A program made the position numbers and the translations under genes. DNA of 64,000 bases, taken from NCBI RefSeq assembly GCF_028885415.1, contig NZ_CP118527.1, positions 1,984,001 to 2,048,000 on the forward strand, given 5' to 3'. This DNA is from Streptomyces coeruleorubidus (GTDB taxonomy: Bacteria > Actinomycetota > Actinomycetes > Streptomycetales > Streptomycetaceae). This document shows positions 8,875-18,529 of the stretch, piece after piece (position 1 is the stretch's first letter; each line of letters begins with the position of its first letter). Below the pieces are notes generated by a model. The model ran no database searches. It was not told the DNA's origin and saw nothing but the letters and a program-made list of their open reading frames with translations.

Positions 8875-8977
8875 GTGTTTTCGACAACACAGCCCTTGAC
8901 GTGCTCGTAACGCCGAAGCAAGACTCCCGTCCATCGGTCGACATTGTCGAACAGCTACCGGCAATACGCGCTAGAGT
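8875..8977 (+). promoter_or_regulatory. Promoter and operator region of the glpFKD operon
   Basis: Three elements are visible. GTGTTTTCGACAACAC (8875-8890) is a 16-bp imperfect palindrome. TCGACATTGTCGAACA (8938-8953) contains the perfect repeat TCGACA-T-TGTCGA and matches the site before gylR. TAGAGT (8972-8977) is a good -10 hexamer, with TCGAAC (8948-8953) 18 bases upstream as a weak -35. The second palindrome would cover that -35, which fits repression by GylR. Confidence 0.6.
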
Positions 8978-9036
8978 GTGACAACGCCAGGCCGGTATAG
9001 AACTTCACCCCTGGACGAAGGACAAAGGAGTCGCGG

Positions 9037-9831
9037 GTGTCCAGCTCCGACATCTTCATCGGCGAGACCATCGGTACCGCCATACTCATCCTCCTCGGCG
9101 GCGGAGTCTGCGCCGCCGTCACGCTGAAGGCTTCCAAGGCCCGCAACGCCGGCTGGCTCGCCATCACCTTCGGGTGGGGCTTCGCGGTGCTCACGGCGGT
9201 CTACACCACGGCGCCACTCTCCGGCGCCCATCTGAACCCGGCCGTGACCCTGGCCATCGCCATCAAGGACGGCGACTGGAAGAACGTCCCGGTCTACTGG
9301 GCCGGACAGGTCCTCGGCGCCATGATCGGTGCCGCCCTGGTCTGGATCGCCTACTACGGCCAGTTCCACGCCCACCTCACCGACCGTGAGATCGTCGGCG
9401 GTCCGGGCGCGCAGGCCACCACGGCCAAGGCCGTCGAGGCCCAGGAGAAGGGCGCCGGCCCCGTGCTGGGCGTCTTCTCCACCGGGCCCGAGGTCCGGGT
9501 CGCCTGGCAGAACGTCGCCACGGAGGTCATCGGCACCGTCGTGCTGGTGCTCGCCGTGCTCACCCAGGGCCTGAACGACAAGGGCAACGGCCTCGGCACG
9601 CTGGGCGCGCTGATCACCGCGCTCGTGGTGGTGTCCATCGGTCTGTCCCTCGGCGGCCCTACGGGATACGCGATCAACCCGGCCCGTGACCTCGGTCCGC
9701 GCATCGTGCACGCCCTGCTGCCCCTGCCCAACAAGGGCGGCTCCGACTGGGGCTACGCCTGGGTCCCGGTGGCCGGTCCGCTGATCGGCGGCGCCATCGC
9801 GGCAGGCATCTACAACGTCGCGTTCGCTTAG
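9037..9831 (+). CDS. glpF: Glycerol facilitator (MIP/aquaporin family)
   Basis: A 264-residue membrane channel for passive glycerol entry. Both half-helix signatures of the family are present: [10 protein letters not shown] with N67-P68-A69, and [10 protein letters not shown] with N214-P215-A216-R217. The Asp after the second NPAR (D218) is typical of glycerol-conducting rather than water-specific members. Six hydrophobic segments are evident. The GTG start at 9037 has AAAGGAG just upstream. It is the first gene of an operon with glpK (83-bp gap) and glpD, called gylCAB in S. coelicolor. Confidence 0.95.
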   Translation: MSSSDIFIGETIGTAILILLGGGVCAAVTLKASKARNAGWLAITFGWGFAVLTAVYTTAPLSGAHLNPAVTLAIAIKDGDWKNVPVYWAGQVLGAMIGAALVWIAYYGQFHAHLTDREIVGGPGAQATTAKAVEAQEKGAGPVLGVFSTGPEVRVAWQNVATEVIGTVVLVLAVLTQGLNDKGNGLGTLGALITALVVVSIGLSLGGPTGYAINPARDLGPRIVHALLPLPNKGGSDWGYAWVPVAGPLIGGAIAAGIYNVAFA

Positions 9832-9914
9832 AAGCAATCCTCGCGCTCGTTGCGAAACTTCCAGCACGCGCCGTACGTAAAGCCCCTTAAACCCGGAATT
9901 ATCAGGAGCACACA

Positions 9915-11453
9915 GTGACCGACGCGCACACCGCCGGCCCCTTCATCGCCGCCATCGACCAGGGCACTACCTCTTCCCGCTGCATCGTCTTCGACCGCGA
10001 CGGCCGGATCGTCTCCGTCGACCAGAAGGAACACGAGCAGATCTTCCCGAAGCCGGGCTGGGTCGAGCACGACGCCACCGAGATCTGGACCAACGTCCAG
10101 GAGGTCGTCGCCGGGGCCATCGAGAAGGCCGGCATCACCCGTGACGACATCAAGGCGATCGGCATCACCAACCAGCGCGAGACGACCGTGCTGTGGGACA
10201 AGAACACCGGTGAGCCCGTCCACAACGCCATCGTCTGGCAGGACACCCGCACCGACACCCTGTGCCGCGAGCTCGGCCGCAACGTCGGCCAGGACCGCTT
10301 CCGCCGCGAGACGGGCCTCCCCCTCGCCTCCTACTTCGCCGGCCCCAAGGCCCGCTGGCTGCTCGACAACGTCGACGGGCTGAAGGAGCGCGCCGAGGCG
10401 GGCGACATCCTCTTCGGCACCATGGACAGCTGGGTCATCTGGAACCTGACCGGCGGCGTAGACGGCGGCAAGCACGTCACGGACGTCACCAACGCCTCCC
10501 GCACGATGCTGATGAACCTGCACACCATGCAGTGGGACGACAAGATCTGCGAGTCGATCGGCGTCCCGAAGCAGATCCTGCCCGAGATCCGCTCCTCCGC
10601 CGAGGTCTACGGCGAGATCACCGGCGGCAAGCTGGGCGACCTGCTCGGCGGCATCCCCGTCGCCTCCGCGCTCGGCGACCAGCAGGCGGCCCTGTTCGGC
10701 CAGACCTGTTTCGCCGAGGGCGAGACCAAGTCGACCTACGGCACCGGCACCTTCATGGTGATGAACACCGGCGACAAGATCATCAACTCGTACAGCGGTC
10801 TGCTCACGACCGTCGGCTACAAGATCGGCGACCAGGACACGGTCTACGCCCTGGAGGGCTCGATCGCCGTCACCGGTTCGCTGGTGCAGTGGATGCGCGA
10901 CCAGATGGGCCTGATCTCCACGGCCGCCGAGATCGAGACGCTCGCGCTGTCGGTGGAGGACAACGGCGGTGCCTACTTCGTGCCGGCCTTCTCCGGCCTG
11001 TTCGCCCCGTACTGGCGCTCCGACGCCCGTGGTGTGATCGCCGGCCTGACCCGGTACGTCACCAAGGCGCACCTGGCGCGTGCCGTCCTGGAGGCCACCG
11101 CCTGGCAGACCCGCGAGATCGCCGACGCCATGACGAAGGACTCCGGCGTGGAGCTGGCCGCCCTGAAGGTCGACGGCGGCATGACCTCCAACAACCTGCT
11201 GATGCAGACCCTCGCCGACTTCGTGGACGCCCCCGTGGTGCGCCCGATGGTCGCCGAGACCACCTGCCTCGGCGCCGCCTACGCCGCCGGCCTCGCCGTC
11301 GGCTTCTGGAACAGCACCGACGACCTGCGCGCCAACTGGCGCCGGGCCGCCGAGTGGACCCCCCGCATGGACGCGGAGACCCGCGCCCGTGAGTACAAGA
11401 ACTGGCTCAAGGCCGTCGAGCGGACCATGGGCTGGCTCGAGGACGAGGAGTAA
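9915..11453 (+). CDS. glpK: Glycerol kinase
   Basis: Phosphorylates glycerol with ATP to sn-glycerol 3-phosphate, trapping it in the cell. The 512 residues match the family length. The N-terminal FGGY-kinase phosphate-binding motif is [14 protein letters not shown] (about 14-27), the substrate region includes [10 protein letters not shown] and [10 protein letters not shown], and the C-terminal part holds [13 protein letters not shown], the adenosine-binding signature. The GTG start at 9915 has AGGAG 8-10 bases upstream. It lies between glpF and glpD, with only 8 bp before glpD, indicating one transcript. Confidence 0.97.
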   Translation: MTDAHTAGPFIAAIDQGTTSSRCIVFDRDGRIVSVDQKEHEQIFPKPGWVEHDATEIWTNVQEVVAGAIEKAGITRDDIKAIGITNQRETTVLWDKNTGEPVHNAIVWQDTRTDTLCRELGRNVGQDRFRRETGLPLASYFAGPKARWLLDNVDGLKERAEAGDILFGTMDSWVIWNLTGGVDGGKHVTDVTNASRTMLMNLHTMQWDDKICESIGVPKQILPEIRSSAEVYGEITGGKLGDLLGGIPVASALGDQQAALFGQTCFAEGETKSTYGTGTFMVMNTGDKIINSYSGLLTTVGYKIGDQDTVYALEGSIAVTGSLVQWMRDQMGLISTAAEIETLALSVEDNGGAYFVPAFSGLFAPYWRSDARGVIAGLTRYVTKAHLARAVLEATAWQTREIADAMTKDSGVELAALKVDGGMTSNNLLMQTLADFVDAPVVRPMVAETTCLGAAYAAGLAVGFWNSTDDLRANWRRAAEWTPRMDAETRAREYKNWLKAVERTMGWLEDEE

Positions 11454-11461
11454 GAAACAGC

Positions 11462-13078
11462 ATGACCACTCAGTCCACCCTGAAGTCCGTGCCTGCCCTG
11501 GGGACGCGCCCGTCCTCCGGCTCGAACCCGAGCCGAGCCGAGACCAGGGAGCAGCTCGCCAAGGCGTCGTACGACCTTCTCGTGATCGGCGGCGGCATCC
11601 TGGGCATCTCCACCGCCTGGCACGCCGCGCAGTCCGGCCTCAGGGTGGCTCTGGTCGACGCCGGCGACTTCGCCGGTGCCACCTCCTCCGCCTCCTCCAA
11701 GCTGCTCCACGGCGGTCTGCGCTACCTCCAGACCGGGGCCGTGAAGCTGGTGGCGGAGAACCACTTCGAGCGCCGTGCGGTCTCCCGTCAGGTGGCTCCC
11801 CACCTGGCGAACCCGCTCACGTTCTACCTCCCCGTGTACAAGGGCGGGCCGCACGGCGCGGCGAAGCTCGGGGCGGGCGTCTTCGCCTACTCCGCGCTGT
11901 CGGCCTTCGGTGACGGCGTCGGGCACCTGCTCTCGCCGGCCAAGGCCGCGCAGGACGTGCCCGAGCTGCGCACCGAGAACCTCAAGGCCGTGGCCGTGTA
12001 CGGCGACGACCAGATGAACGACGCGCGCATGGCGCTGATGACGGTCCGCGGGGCCGTCGAGGCGGGCGCGGTCGTCCTCAACCACGCCGAGGTGACCGGC
12101 CTGCGCTTCACCCAGGGCCGCGTCACCGGTGCCGAGCTCAAGGACCGGCTGTCCGGCGACGAGTTCGGCGTCAGCGCCCGGCTGGTGCTGAACGCGACCG
12201 GCCCGTGGGTCGACCACCTGCGGAAGATGGAGGACCCGAACGCCGCGCCGTCCATCCGCCTGTCGAAGGGCGCGCACCTGGTCCTGAAGCGCACCTCCCA
12301 CTGGAAGGCAGCGCTCGCGACCCCGATCGACAAGTACCGCATCACCTTCGCCCTCCCCTGGGAGGACATGCTGCTGCTCGGCACCACCGACGAGGAGTTC
12401 GAGGGCGACCCGGCGGACGTCGCGGTCACCGAGAAGGACATATCCCAGATCCTCGACGAGGCCGCCTTCTCCGTCCGCGACCAGCAGCTGAGCCGCGACC
12501 TCATCACCTACGCCTTCGCAGGGCTGCGCGTGCTGCCGGGCGGTCCCGGGGACACCGCGAAGGCCAAGCGCGAGACGGTGGTGACCGAGGGCAAGGGCGG
12601 CATGCTGTCCGTCGCGGGCGGCAAGTGGACCACCTTCCGCCACATCGGCCGGACGATCATGAAGAAGCTGGAGGCGCTGCCGGGCCACCCCCTGGGCGAC
12701 GACTTCGAGCCGATCAGCTCGCTGCCGAAGAAGCTGCCGCTGCCCGGCATCGCCAACCCGCGCGCGGTCGCCCACCGGCTGCTGACCGACCGCCCGGCGC
12801 CCGGCCCGCGCATGGCGGCCGACACCGCCAGGCACCTGGCCACGCACTACGGTTCGCTCGCCTTCGACATCGCCCGCCTGGCCAACGAGAGCCCCGAGCT
12901 CGCCGAGCGCGTCCACCCCGACGCCCCGGAGATCTGGGCGCAGGTCGTCTGGGCCCGGGACCACGAGTGGGCCGAGACGCAGGACGACGTGCTGCGCCGC
13001 CGCACGACGCTGACGATCCGCGGCCTGGCCACGGACGACGTCCGCGCCAAGGTCCAGGACCTGCTCGACAAGAAGTAG
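11462..13078 (+). CDS. glpD: Glycerol-3-phosphate dehydrogenase (FAD, aerobic)
   Basis: Oxidises sn-glycerol 3-phosphate to dihydroxyacetone phosphate and passes electrons to the quinone pool at the membrane. The 538-residue protein has the FAD dinucleotide fold near residues 38-60 (GGGILG at 43-48), then ATSSASSKLLHGGLRYLQ, the family's flavin and substrate loop. The mid-region YRITFALPWEDMLLLGTTD and SVAGGKWTTFR also match GlpD. The start at 11462 lies 8 bp after the glpK stop. A strong hairpin follows the stop (13105-13142), ending the operon. Confidence 0.97.
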   Translation: MTTQSTLKSVPALGTRPSSGSNPSRAETREQLAKASYDLLVIGGGILGISTAWHAAQSGLRVALVDAGDFAGATSSASSKLLHGGLRYLQTGAVKLVAENHFERRAVSRQVAPHLANPLTFYLPVYKGGPHGAAKLGAGVFAYSALSAFGDGVGHLLSPAKAAQDVPELRTENLKAVAVYGDDQMNDARMALMTVRGAVEAGAVVLNHAEVTGLRFTQGRVTGAELKDRLSGDEFGVSARLVLNATGPWVDHLRKMEDPNAAPSIRLSKGAHLVLKRTSHWKAALATPIDKYRITFALPWEDMLLLGTTDEEFEGDPADVAVTEKDISQILDEAAFSVRDQQLSRDLITYAFAGLRVLPGGPGDTAKAKRETVVTEGKGGMLSVAGGKWTTFRHIGRTIMKKLEALPGHPLGDDFEPISSLPKKLPLPGIANPRAVAHRLLTDRPAPGPRMAADTARHLATHYGSLAFDIARLANESPELAERVHPDAPEIWAQVVWARDHEWAETQDDVLRRRTTLTIRGLATDDVRAKVQDLLDKK

Positions 13079-13104
13079 GCACCGACCCGGGGGATCCCGT
13101 TTCC

Positions 13105-13142
13105 GGGAGGGGCGGCTCCACGCCGACGGAGCCGCCCCTCCC
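13105..13142 (+). terminator. Terminator of the glycerol operon
   Basis: A perfect 15-bp stem, GGGAGGGGCGGCTCC (13105-13119) with GGAGCCGCCCCTCCC (13128-13142), around an 8-base loop, 26 bases after the glpD stop codon. Confidence 0.88.
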
Positions 13143-13204
13143 GCGTTCCCGCCCCCCATAATGACTTGATACGTCGGAGGTCTTGAGCGACAGGGAGGCC
13201 GGCC

Positions 13205-13876
13205 ATGGCAGTCACCGACGAGGCGATCGAGAAGATCAAGGGCATGATCGTCTCCGGCGCGCTGCGGCCGGGCGACCGGCTGCCCAAGGAGAGCGAACTC
13301 GCCGCCGACCTCGGCCTGTCCCGCAACTCCCTGCGGGAGGCCGTACGCGCGCTGTCCCTCATCCGGATCCTCGACGTCCGGCAGGGCGACGGCACGTACG
13401 TCACCAGCCTCGACCCGCAACTCCTGCTGGAGGCGCTCAGCTTCGTCGTGGACTTCCACCGCGACGACACGGTCCTGGAGTTCCTGGCCGTACGCCGCAT
13501 CCTGGAGCCCGCTGCTACGGCCATGGCGGCCCTGCGGATCAGCGAACAGCAGCTCGACGCGCTCACGGCCCAGCTGGACAAGCTCGGCGACGACCCGTCC
13601 GTGGAGGATCTCGTCGCCTGCGACCTGGAGTTCCACCGGGGCATCGTGCAGAGCGCGGGGAACTCCGTGCTGTGCTCGCTGCTCGACGGGTTGTCGGGCC
13701 CCACCACCCGGGCCCGGATCTGGCGCGGCCTGACCCAGGAGGACGCGGTGGGCCGCACGCTGCGCGAGCACCGGGCGATCCTCGCTGCCCTGCGGGACCG
13801 GGACGCCGAGGCGGCGCGCTCGTGGGCGACGGTGCACATCGCGAGCGTGGAGCAGTGGCTGCGCTCCACGCTGTGA
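13205..13876 (+). CDS. FadR/GntR-family transcriptional regulator
   Basis: A 223-residue regulator of the FadR subfamily. The winged helix-turn-helix covers about residues 5-75, with the signature SGALRPGDRLPKESELAADLGLSR followed by REAVRALSLIRILDVRQGDGTYV. The all-helical FCD effector domain fills the rest, with metal-ligand-type residues in DLEFHRGIVQSAGN. The ATG at 13205 follows GGGAGG. The gene sits between the glycerol operon terminator and the PAC2 gene, with its own promoter space on both sides, so its target is not obvious from context. The ligand is unknown; FCD proteins usually bind small organic acids. Confidence 0.88.
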   Translation: MAVTDEAIEKIKGMIVSGALRPGDRLPKESELAADLGLSRNSLREAVRALSLIRILDVRQGDGTYVTSLDPQLLLEALSFVVDFHRDDTVLEFLAVRRILEPAATAMAALRISEQQLDALTAQLDKLGDDPSVEDLVACDLEFHRGIVQSAGNSVLCSLLDGLSGPTTRARIWRGLTQEDAVGRTLREHRAILAALRDRDAEAARSWATVHIASVEQWLRSTL

Positions 13877-14033
13877 CCAGGGCCTCACGGACAGCTCGGA
13901 TGAATCCGGGGTGTTCAGGAGTGGATCGCGGGGCAGTGATGGGGTCACTCCCCCTGCAAGGGGGCTGCGGGCGCCCCCTTGGCACGCCGTAAGGTTGGGG
14001 GGTACGCGAGGGCACGTCGGAAGGAGGCGCTGG

Positions 14034-15017
14034 GTGATCGAGCTCGAGGGGGTTCCCGAGCTGATCGACCCGGTCATGGTGGCCGCGTTCGAGGGCTGGA
14101 ACGATGCCGGCGACGCCGCCTCCACCGCGGTCGCGCATCTGGACAGGGAGTGGAAGGGCGAGGTGTTCGCGGCGCTGGACGCCGAGGACTACTACGACTT
14201 CCAGGTGAACCGCCCCACGGTGTTCATGGAAGCCGGCGTTCGCAAGATCACATGGCCGACGACAAGGTTGTCGGTGGTCCGGGTCGGCGGGGACAAGCCG
14301 CGCGACCTGGTCCTCGTCCGGGGTATCGAACCGTCGATGCGATGGCGGTCGTTCTGCAACGAACTGCTCGGCTTCGCGCACGAACTGGGCGTGGAACTGG
14401 TGGTCGTCCTGGGCGCCCTGCTCGGCGACACCCCGCACACCCGTCCGGTTCCGATCAGCGGGACGACGTCCGACCCGGACCTGGCCCGCCGCATGGACCT
14501 GGAGGAGACCAAGTACGAGGGGCCCACGGGCATCGTCGGCGTCCTCCAGGAGGCGTGCACGCACGCGGGGGTACCGGCCGTCTCCCTGTGGGCAGCCGTA
14601 CCGCACTACGTCTCGCAGCCGCCGAACCCGAAGGCCACGCTGGCCCTCCTGAACCGCCTGGAGGACCTGATCGACGTGCGCATCCCGCTGGGCGAGCTGC
14701 CCGAGGACGCGCGCGCCTGGCAGGTCGGCGTGGACCAGCTGGCCGCCGAGGACAGCGAGGTCGCCGAGTACGTCCAGTCGCTGGAGGAGGCCCGGGACAC
14801 CGCCGAGCTGCCGGAGGCGTCCGGTGAGGCGATCGCCCGCGAGTTCGAGCGCTACCTCCGGCGCCGCGACGGCGGCGGACCGACCGCCTCCGGCGGCCAC
14901 GCCACGGCGGACGGCAGCGACAGCACGTCGTACCTGCGGGACAACCCCAGCGGCCGTACACGACCACCGCAGCCGCCGAAGCCGGGCACGGACGACGAGG
15001 AGTCGTCGGAGGACTGA
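14034..15017 (+). CDS. PAC2-family protein (proteasome assembly chaperone-like fold)
   Basis: A 327-residue cytoplasmic protein of the PAC2 family. Recognisable stretches are VMVAAFEGWNDAGDAAS at the N-terminus, LVRGIEPSMRWRSFCNELL and VVLGALLGDTPHTRPVP. These are the conserved core in actinobacterial members, whose function is not established. In eukaryotes the fold belongs to a proteasome assembly chaperone, and actinobacteria do have proteasomes, but that link is only inference here. The C-terminal 60 residues are low-complexity and charged. The GTG at 14034 is chosen because AAGGAGG lies 6 bases upstream; the open frame extends further without a ribosome site. Confidence 0.85.
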   Translation: MIELEGVPELIDPVMVAAFEGWNDAGDAASTAVAHLDREWKGEVFAALDAEDYYDFQVNRPTVFMEAGVRKITWPTTRLSVVRVGGDKPRDLVLVRGIEPSMRWRSFCNELLGFAHELGVELVVVLGALLGDTPHTRPVPISGTTSDPDLARRMDLEETKYEGPTGIVGVLQEACTHAGVPAVSLWAAVPHYVSQPPNPKATLALLNRLEDLIDVRIPLGELPEDARAWQVGVDQLAAEDSEVAEYVQSLEEARDTAELPEASGEAIAREFERYLRRRDGGGPTASGGHATADGSDSTSYLRDNPSGRTRPPQPPKPGTDDEESSED

Positions 15018-15670
15018 AGGGCGACCTCACCCACCGCGGGGCCGCCCGTGCCGGGCAGCAGCGAGCGGGCGCCGGGGGACGCGCCCGCAGCCCCTGGCGG
15101 CCTGCCGGGCCGGACCGCGCCACCTCGCCGCCATGCCGTCGACATCAACGAGCAGGCCGGACGGGGTTCCAGTGCCGCACCTTGCCAGCCGGGCCGGTGA
15201 CCGCGAGCGGGCGCCCCGCGTGGGCGACGCGCCCGCGGACCTCGCCGCCTGACGGGCCCCCACCGCAGCACCTTGCCACCATGCCGTCGACAACAACGAG
15301 CAGGCCGGACGGGGCTCCGCTGCCGCACCTTGTCACCCGCGCCGGCAACCGCGAGCGGGCGCCCCGGGTGGGGACGCAGCCCTCCCCCCTGCCAAGCCCC
15401 CATCACACCTACCTCGCCACCCATGCCGTCGGCGACGAGCAGACAGCAGGCGCGCTCAGAGCCGTCGCAGACCGCCACGGCCACCGCAGCACCCCGCCGA
15501 CCCACGTCCGCGACGGCAAGCGGGCGCCCGGGGGGACGCGCCACAACCCCTCGCAGCCTGTCAGAGCCCCACGGCAGCACCCCGCTGCCCATCCGCAGCC
15601 GACGACGAGCACGCAGGAGGCGCGCCCAGAGCCCTCACAGCCGCCGGGGGCACCCCCCGACACCCGGCCA
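15018..15670. repeat. Degenerate repeated non-coding stretch between PAC2 and mshC
   Basis: About 650 bases without a plausible gene, built from diverged direct repeats. A core AGCGGGCGCC followed by a G-rich then CGC-rich segment recurs near 15064, 15205, 15355 and 15523, so the period is about 140-170 bases. A second element, ATGCCGTCGAC followed by AACGAGCAGGCCGGACG, appears at about 15133 and 15281 and in weaker form at 15422. The repeats create long open frames on several strands, none with a ribosome site or family resemblance. Origin unknown; it looks like an expanded and decayed array of intergenic repeats. Confidence 0.6.
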
Positions 15671-15674
15671 CGCC

Positions 15675-15710
15675 AGAGGGGGCGTCTCCCGCCCGGGAGA
15701 CGCCCCCTCT
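15675..15710. terminator. Terminator downstream of mshC
   Basis: A perfect 16-bp stem, AGAGGGGGCGTCTCCC (15675-15690) with GGGAGACGCCCCCTCT (15695-15710), loop GCCC. It lies 33 bases past the mshC stop codon on the minus strand, and being symmetric could also stop plus-strand transcription coming from PAC2. Confidence 0.88.
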
Positions 15711-15742
15711 GCCTGTTGTCTGTTACAGCCTGCCGTTGTCGG

Positions 15743-16972
15743 TTACAGCGCTACGCCCAGCAGCGCGTCCACCGCGCGGGAGACCACCCCGGGGGCGCCC
15801 TCGTCCGTGCCGCCGTTCTGCTCCTGGAGCGCGGCCCAGCGGTCGACCGCGGTGAGTGCGGCCGGGGCGTCCAGGTCGTTCGCGAGGGACTCGCGGATCT
15901 GCTCCACGAGTGCCTCCGCCGACGGCCCGTCGGGCCGGGACACGGCGGCCCGCCAGCGGGCGAGCCGTGCGACGGCGTCCTGGAGGACCTGGTCGGTCCA
16001 CTCCCAGTCGGCGCGGTAGTGGTGGGCGAGCAGCGCGAGCCGGATGGCGGCCGGGTCGACGCCGTCGCGCCGGAGCTTGGAGACGAAGACCAGGTTGCCC
16101 TTGGACTTGGACATCTTCTCGCCGTCGAGGGCGACCATGCCGGCGTGGACGTAGGCCTTGGCCATGGGGAACTCGCCGGTCAGGGCCTGGGCGTGCGAGG
16201 CGCCCATCTCGTGGTGCGGGAAGGCCAGGTCGGAGCCGCCGCCCTGGATGTCGAAGCCCATGCCGAGGTGGTCGAGGGCGATGGCCACGCACTCGATGTG
16301 CCAGCCGGGCCGTCCGCGTCCGAGCGAACCGCCGTCCCAGCTGGGCTCACCCTCCCTGGCCGCCATCCACAGCATCGGGTCGAGCGGGTTCTTCTTGCCC
16401 GGCCGGTCCGGGTCGCCGCCGCGCTCGGCGGACAGCAGCCGCATCGCCGCGGCGTCCAGCCCGGAGACCTTGCCGAAGTGCGGGTCGGACTCGACCGAAA
16501 AGTAGACGTCGCCTTCGAGTTCGTACGCCGCGCCCATGTCCCGCAGCCGCTCGACGAGCGGGACGATCCCGGGTATCGCCTCGACGGCGCCTATGTACTG
16601 CCGCGGCGGCAGCATCCGCAGGGCCGTCATGTCCTCACGGAAGAGGGCCGTCTCCTGCTCGGCGAGCGCGGCCCAGTCGAGGCCGTCGCGCTGCGCCCGC
16701 TCCAGGAGCGGGTCGTCGACATCGGTGACGTTCTGGACGTAGTGAACCTGCCGCTTGGTGTCGAGCCACACGCGCTGCACGAGGTCGAACGCGTTGTAGG
16801 TCGCCGCGTGTCCTATGTGGGTGGCGTCGTACGGGGTGATGCCACAGACGTAGATACGGGCGACGGGACCGGGGTCGAGGGAGACCAGACCACCGGTCGC
16901 GGTGTCGTGGATCCTCAGGTCGCGGCCCTGACCAGGCAGGGCGGGGACCTCGGAAGCGGGCCAGGCATGCAT
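15743..16972 (-). CDS. mshC: L-cysteine:1D-myo-inositol 2-amino-2-deoxy-alpha-D-glucopyranoside ligase
   Basis: Third dedicated step of mycothiol synthesis: ATP-dependent joining of cysteine to GlcN-inositol. The 409 residues are a shortened cysteinyl-tRNA synthetase fold without the full anticodon-binding domain. The HIGH motif is [10 protein letters not shown] at 46-55, after zinc ligand C43 in YVCGIT. KMSKS is K286-S290. [13 protein letters not shown] and [12 protein letters not shown] supply further zinc and substrate residues. The length and the [10 protein letters not shown] variant favour MshC over CysS. Last gene of a four-gene minus-strand operon (phosphatase, DUF3090, SCO1664-family, mshC), followed by a strong terminator. 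Confidence 0.95.
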   Translation of the reverse strand: MHAWPASEVPALPGQGRDLRIHDTATGGLVSLDPGPVARIYVCGITPYDATHIGHAATYNAFDLVQRVWLDTKRQVHYVQNVTDVDDPLLERAQRDGLDWAALAEQETALFREDMTALRMLPPRQYIGAVEAIPGIVPLVERLRDMGAAYELEGDVYFSVESDPHFGKVSGLDAAAMRLLSAERGGDPDRPGKKNPLDPMLWMAAREGEPSWDGGSLGRGRPGWHIECVAIALDHLGMGFDIQGGGSDLAFPHHEMGASHAQALTGEFPMAKAYVHAGMVALDGEKMSKSKGNLVFVSKLRRDGVDPAAIRLALLAHHYRADWEWTDQVLQDAVARLARWRAAVSRPDGPSAEALVEQIRESLANDLDAPAALTAVDRWAALQEQNGGTDEGAPGVVSRAVDALLGVAL

Positions 16973-17066
16973 GCCATGAGCCTAACCGGACTGAAGTTCC
17001 ATATACGAACGGGAGCGGGCCGGACGGCCGAGAAGGCGCTCTTGCGACTGCTCGGCGCATGTGCTG

Positions 17067-17897
17067 CTACACGGGTGGCCAGGGAATCGCCGGCCACTCC
17101 CCGCTCGGCTCCGGATGCTTCCCCGAGGCGAGCAGCGCGCCGACCCGCGCGCGTGTGGCGTCGATCTCCGCGCCGGTGATCAGCTGCTGGAGCCGGGCGG
17201 TGAGGGGACCGTCCTCCGCCAGGTCCTTCCTGAGGCCTTCGAGGACGTCGACGGCCTCCTGGGTGAGGGGCTCCCCCGCCCACCCCCACAGCAGGGTCCG
17301 CAGCTTGTTCTCGACGTTGAAGGTGACCCCGTGGTCGATCCCGTACAGCCGCCCCTCACCGGTCGGCAGCAGGTGCCCGCCCTTGCGGTCGGCGTTGTTG
17401 ACAACGGCGTCCAGCACCGCGAGCCGGCGCAGCCGCTCGTCGTCCGCGTGCACGAGGAGCGCGGTGCGGCCCTCGCCGACCTCGGCGAACCCGATCGCCT
17501 TCCAACCCGGCTCCGGTTCCTCCCCGTCGACCAGCGCGAGCAGCTCCGCCTCCGGCGCCGCCTCGACCCACAGCTGGCACATGCCCTCGCCGTAGGGGCC
17601 GTCCCGCAGCACGGTGGGCGGGACGAGGCCCCAGCCGGTCGCCTCGGAGACCTCGTACGTGGCGACCTCACGCTGGGCGAGCGTCCCGTCGGTGAAGTCC
17701 CACAGGGGCCTCTCCCCGGCGACCGGCTTGTAGATGCAGGCCGCTTCCCGGCCGTCGTGGGACACCGTGCAGTACAGGGCCGCGTTGGATGCCTCACGGA
17801 TGCGTCCGCGCACGGTGAGTTCGCCCCGGGCGAGCAGTTCGGCGGCGTCCGAGAGAGGACTCACGCTCCGCGGCGGTATCCGTTCTGGCGCGGACAT
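17067..17897 (-). CDS. SCO1664-family protein, PI3/4-kinase-like fold predicted
   Basis: A 276-residue member of the SCO1664 family, conserved beside mshC in actinobacteria and without established function. The sequence has a kinase-like layout: K57 in CIYKPVAGE could be the ATP lysine, E77 in AQREVATYE the helix-C glutamate, DAVVNNADRKGGHLL (163-177) a catalytic loop with N168 and D170, and GIDHGVTF (186-193) a metal-binding DHG in place of DFG. This resembles the PI3/PI4-kinase-like superfamily. The start at 17897 (MSAPERIPP) overlaps the end of the upstream DUF3090 gene by 37 bases. The substrate is unknown; it could be a small molecule or protein linked to thiol metabolism. Confidence 0.85.
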   Translation of the reverse strand: MSAPERIPPRSVSPLSDAAELLARGELTVRGRIREASNAALYCTVSHDGREAACIYKPVAGERPLWDFTDGTLAQREVATYEVSEATGWGLVPPTVLRDGPYGEGMCQLWVEAAPEAELLALVDGEEPEPGWKAIGFAEVGEGRTALLVHADDERLRRLAVLDAVVNNADRKGGHLLPTGEGRLYGIDHGVTFNVENKLRTLLWGWAGEPLTQEAVDVLEGLRKDLAEDGPLTARLQQLITGAEIDATRARVGALLASGKHPEPSGEWPAIPWPPV

Positions 17898-18451
17898 ACG
17901 TGTCCTTCCGGGTCGAGCGGGAGGCTGCACAGCGGGCACGGCGGCCGCCCGGCGTTGACGATGTCGAGGGCGCGCTTGGCGAAGGCCCTCGCCTGCGCGC
18001 CGGTGAGCCGGACCCGCAGCATCGGGGGCCCGTTCTCCTCGTCCTGGAGCAGCCGCTCCTCGGCCTCTGCGAGGTCCTCCTCGGAGTCGGCGTCGAGCTC
18101 GACGAGCGCCTGCGCCTCGACGATCATCAGCTGCTCCTCGCCGTCCCAGGCGAGCGCCATGGTGCCGACCCGGAACTCCTCCTCGATCGGGGTGTCCAGC
18201 GGAGCGGTGTCGGTGATCTCGGACGGTGCGACGGCGGGGACGGCGGCGCTGCCTCCGCTACGGCGTACGACCTCGTCGAGCAGTTCGTCCATGCGCTCGG
18301 CGAGTGCGGCGACCTGGGTCTTCTCCAGGGCCACGCTGGTCACCCGGGAGCCGGCGGTGGCCTGGAGGAAGAACGAACGGCGCCCGGGCAGTCCGACCGT
18401 ACCGGCCACGAAACGCTCCGGATGGTCGTAGAGGAACACCTGACGGGACAC
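17861..18451 (-). CDS. DUF3090-family protein
   Basis: A 196-residue protein of a family found almost only in actinobacteria with mycothiol. It begins SRQVFLYDHPERFVAGTVG, a conserved N-terminus for the family. The C-terminus has a cysteine pattern, CPLCSLPLDPEGHVCPR, that could bind zinc. The middle is acidic. The GTG at 18451 is preceded by GGAGACAGGAC; the frame continues upstream without a start signal. It overlaps the next gene by 37 bases, which points to translational coupling, and lies 78 bp after the phosphatase gene. The function is not known. Its fixed position between a phosphatase and a kinase-like protein suggests it is an adaptor or substrate, but that is inference. Confidence 0.85.
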   Translation of the reverse strand: MSRQVFLYDHPERFVAGTVGLPGRRSFFLQATAGSRVTSVALEKTQVAALAERMDELLDEVVRRSGGSAAVPAVAPSEITDTAPLDTPIEEEFRVGTMALAWDGEEQLMIVEAQALVELDADSEEDLAEAEERLLQDEENGPPMLRVRLTGAQARAFAKRALDIVNAGRPPCPLCSLPLDPEGHVCPRQNGYRRGA

Positions 18452-18529
18452 GTCCTGTCTCCATTGGGATCGTGGGAACCGTGTGACCACGGCACTGCTG
18501 CGACCGCTTCACCCTACTGCGGCCGACGA

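Noticed and set aside
15743..16972. Ordinary cysteinyl-tRNA synthetase
   Set aside because: At 409 residues it lacks the anticodon-binding domain, and the [10 protein letters not shown] motif together with the neighbours fits MshC.
15182..17179. Open frame on the plus strand across the repeats and mshC
   Set aside because: Antisense to mshC for most of its length and otherwise in the repeat region, with no start signal.
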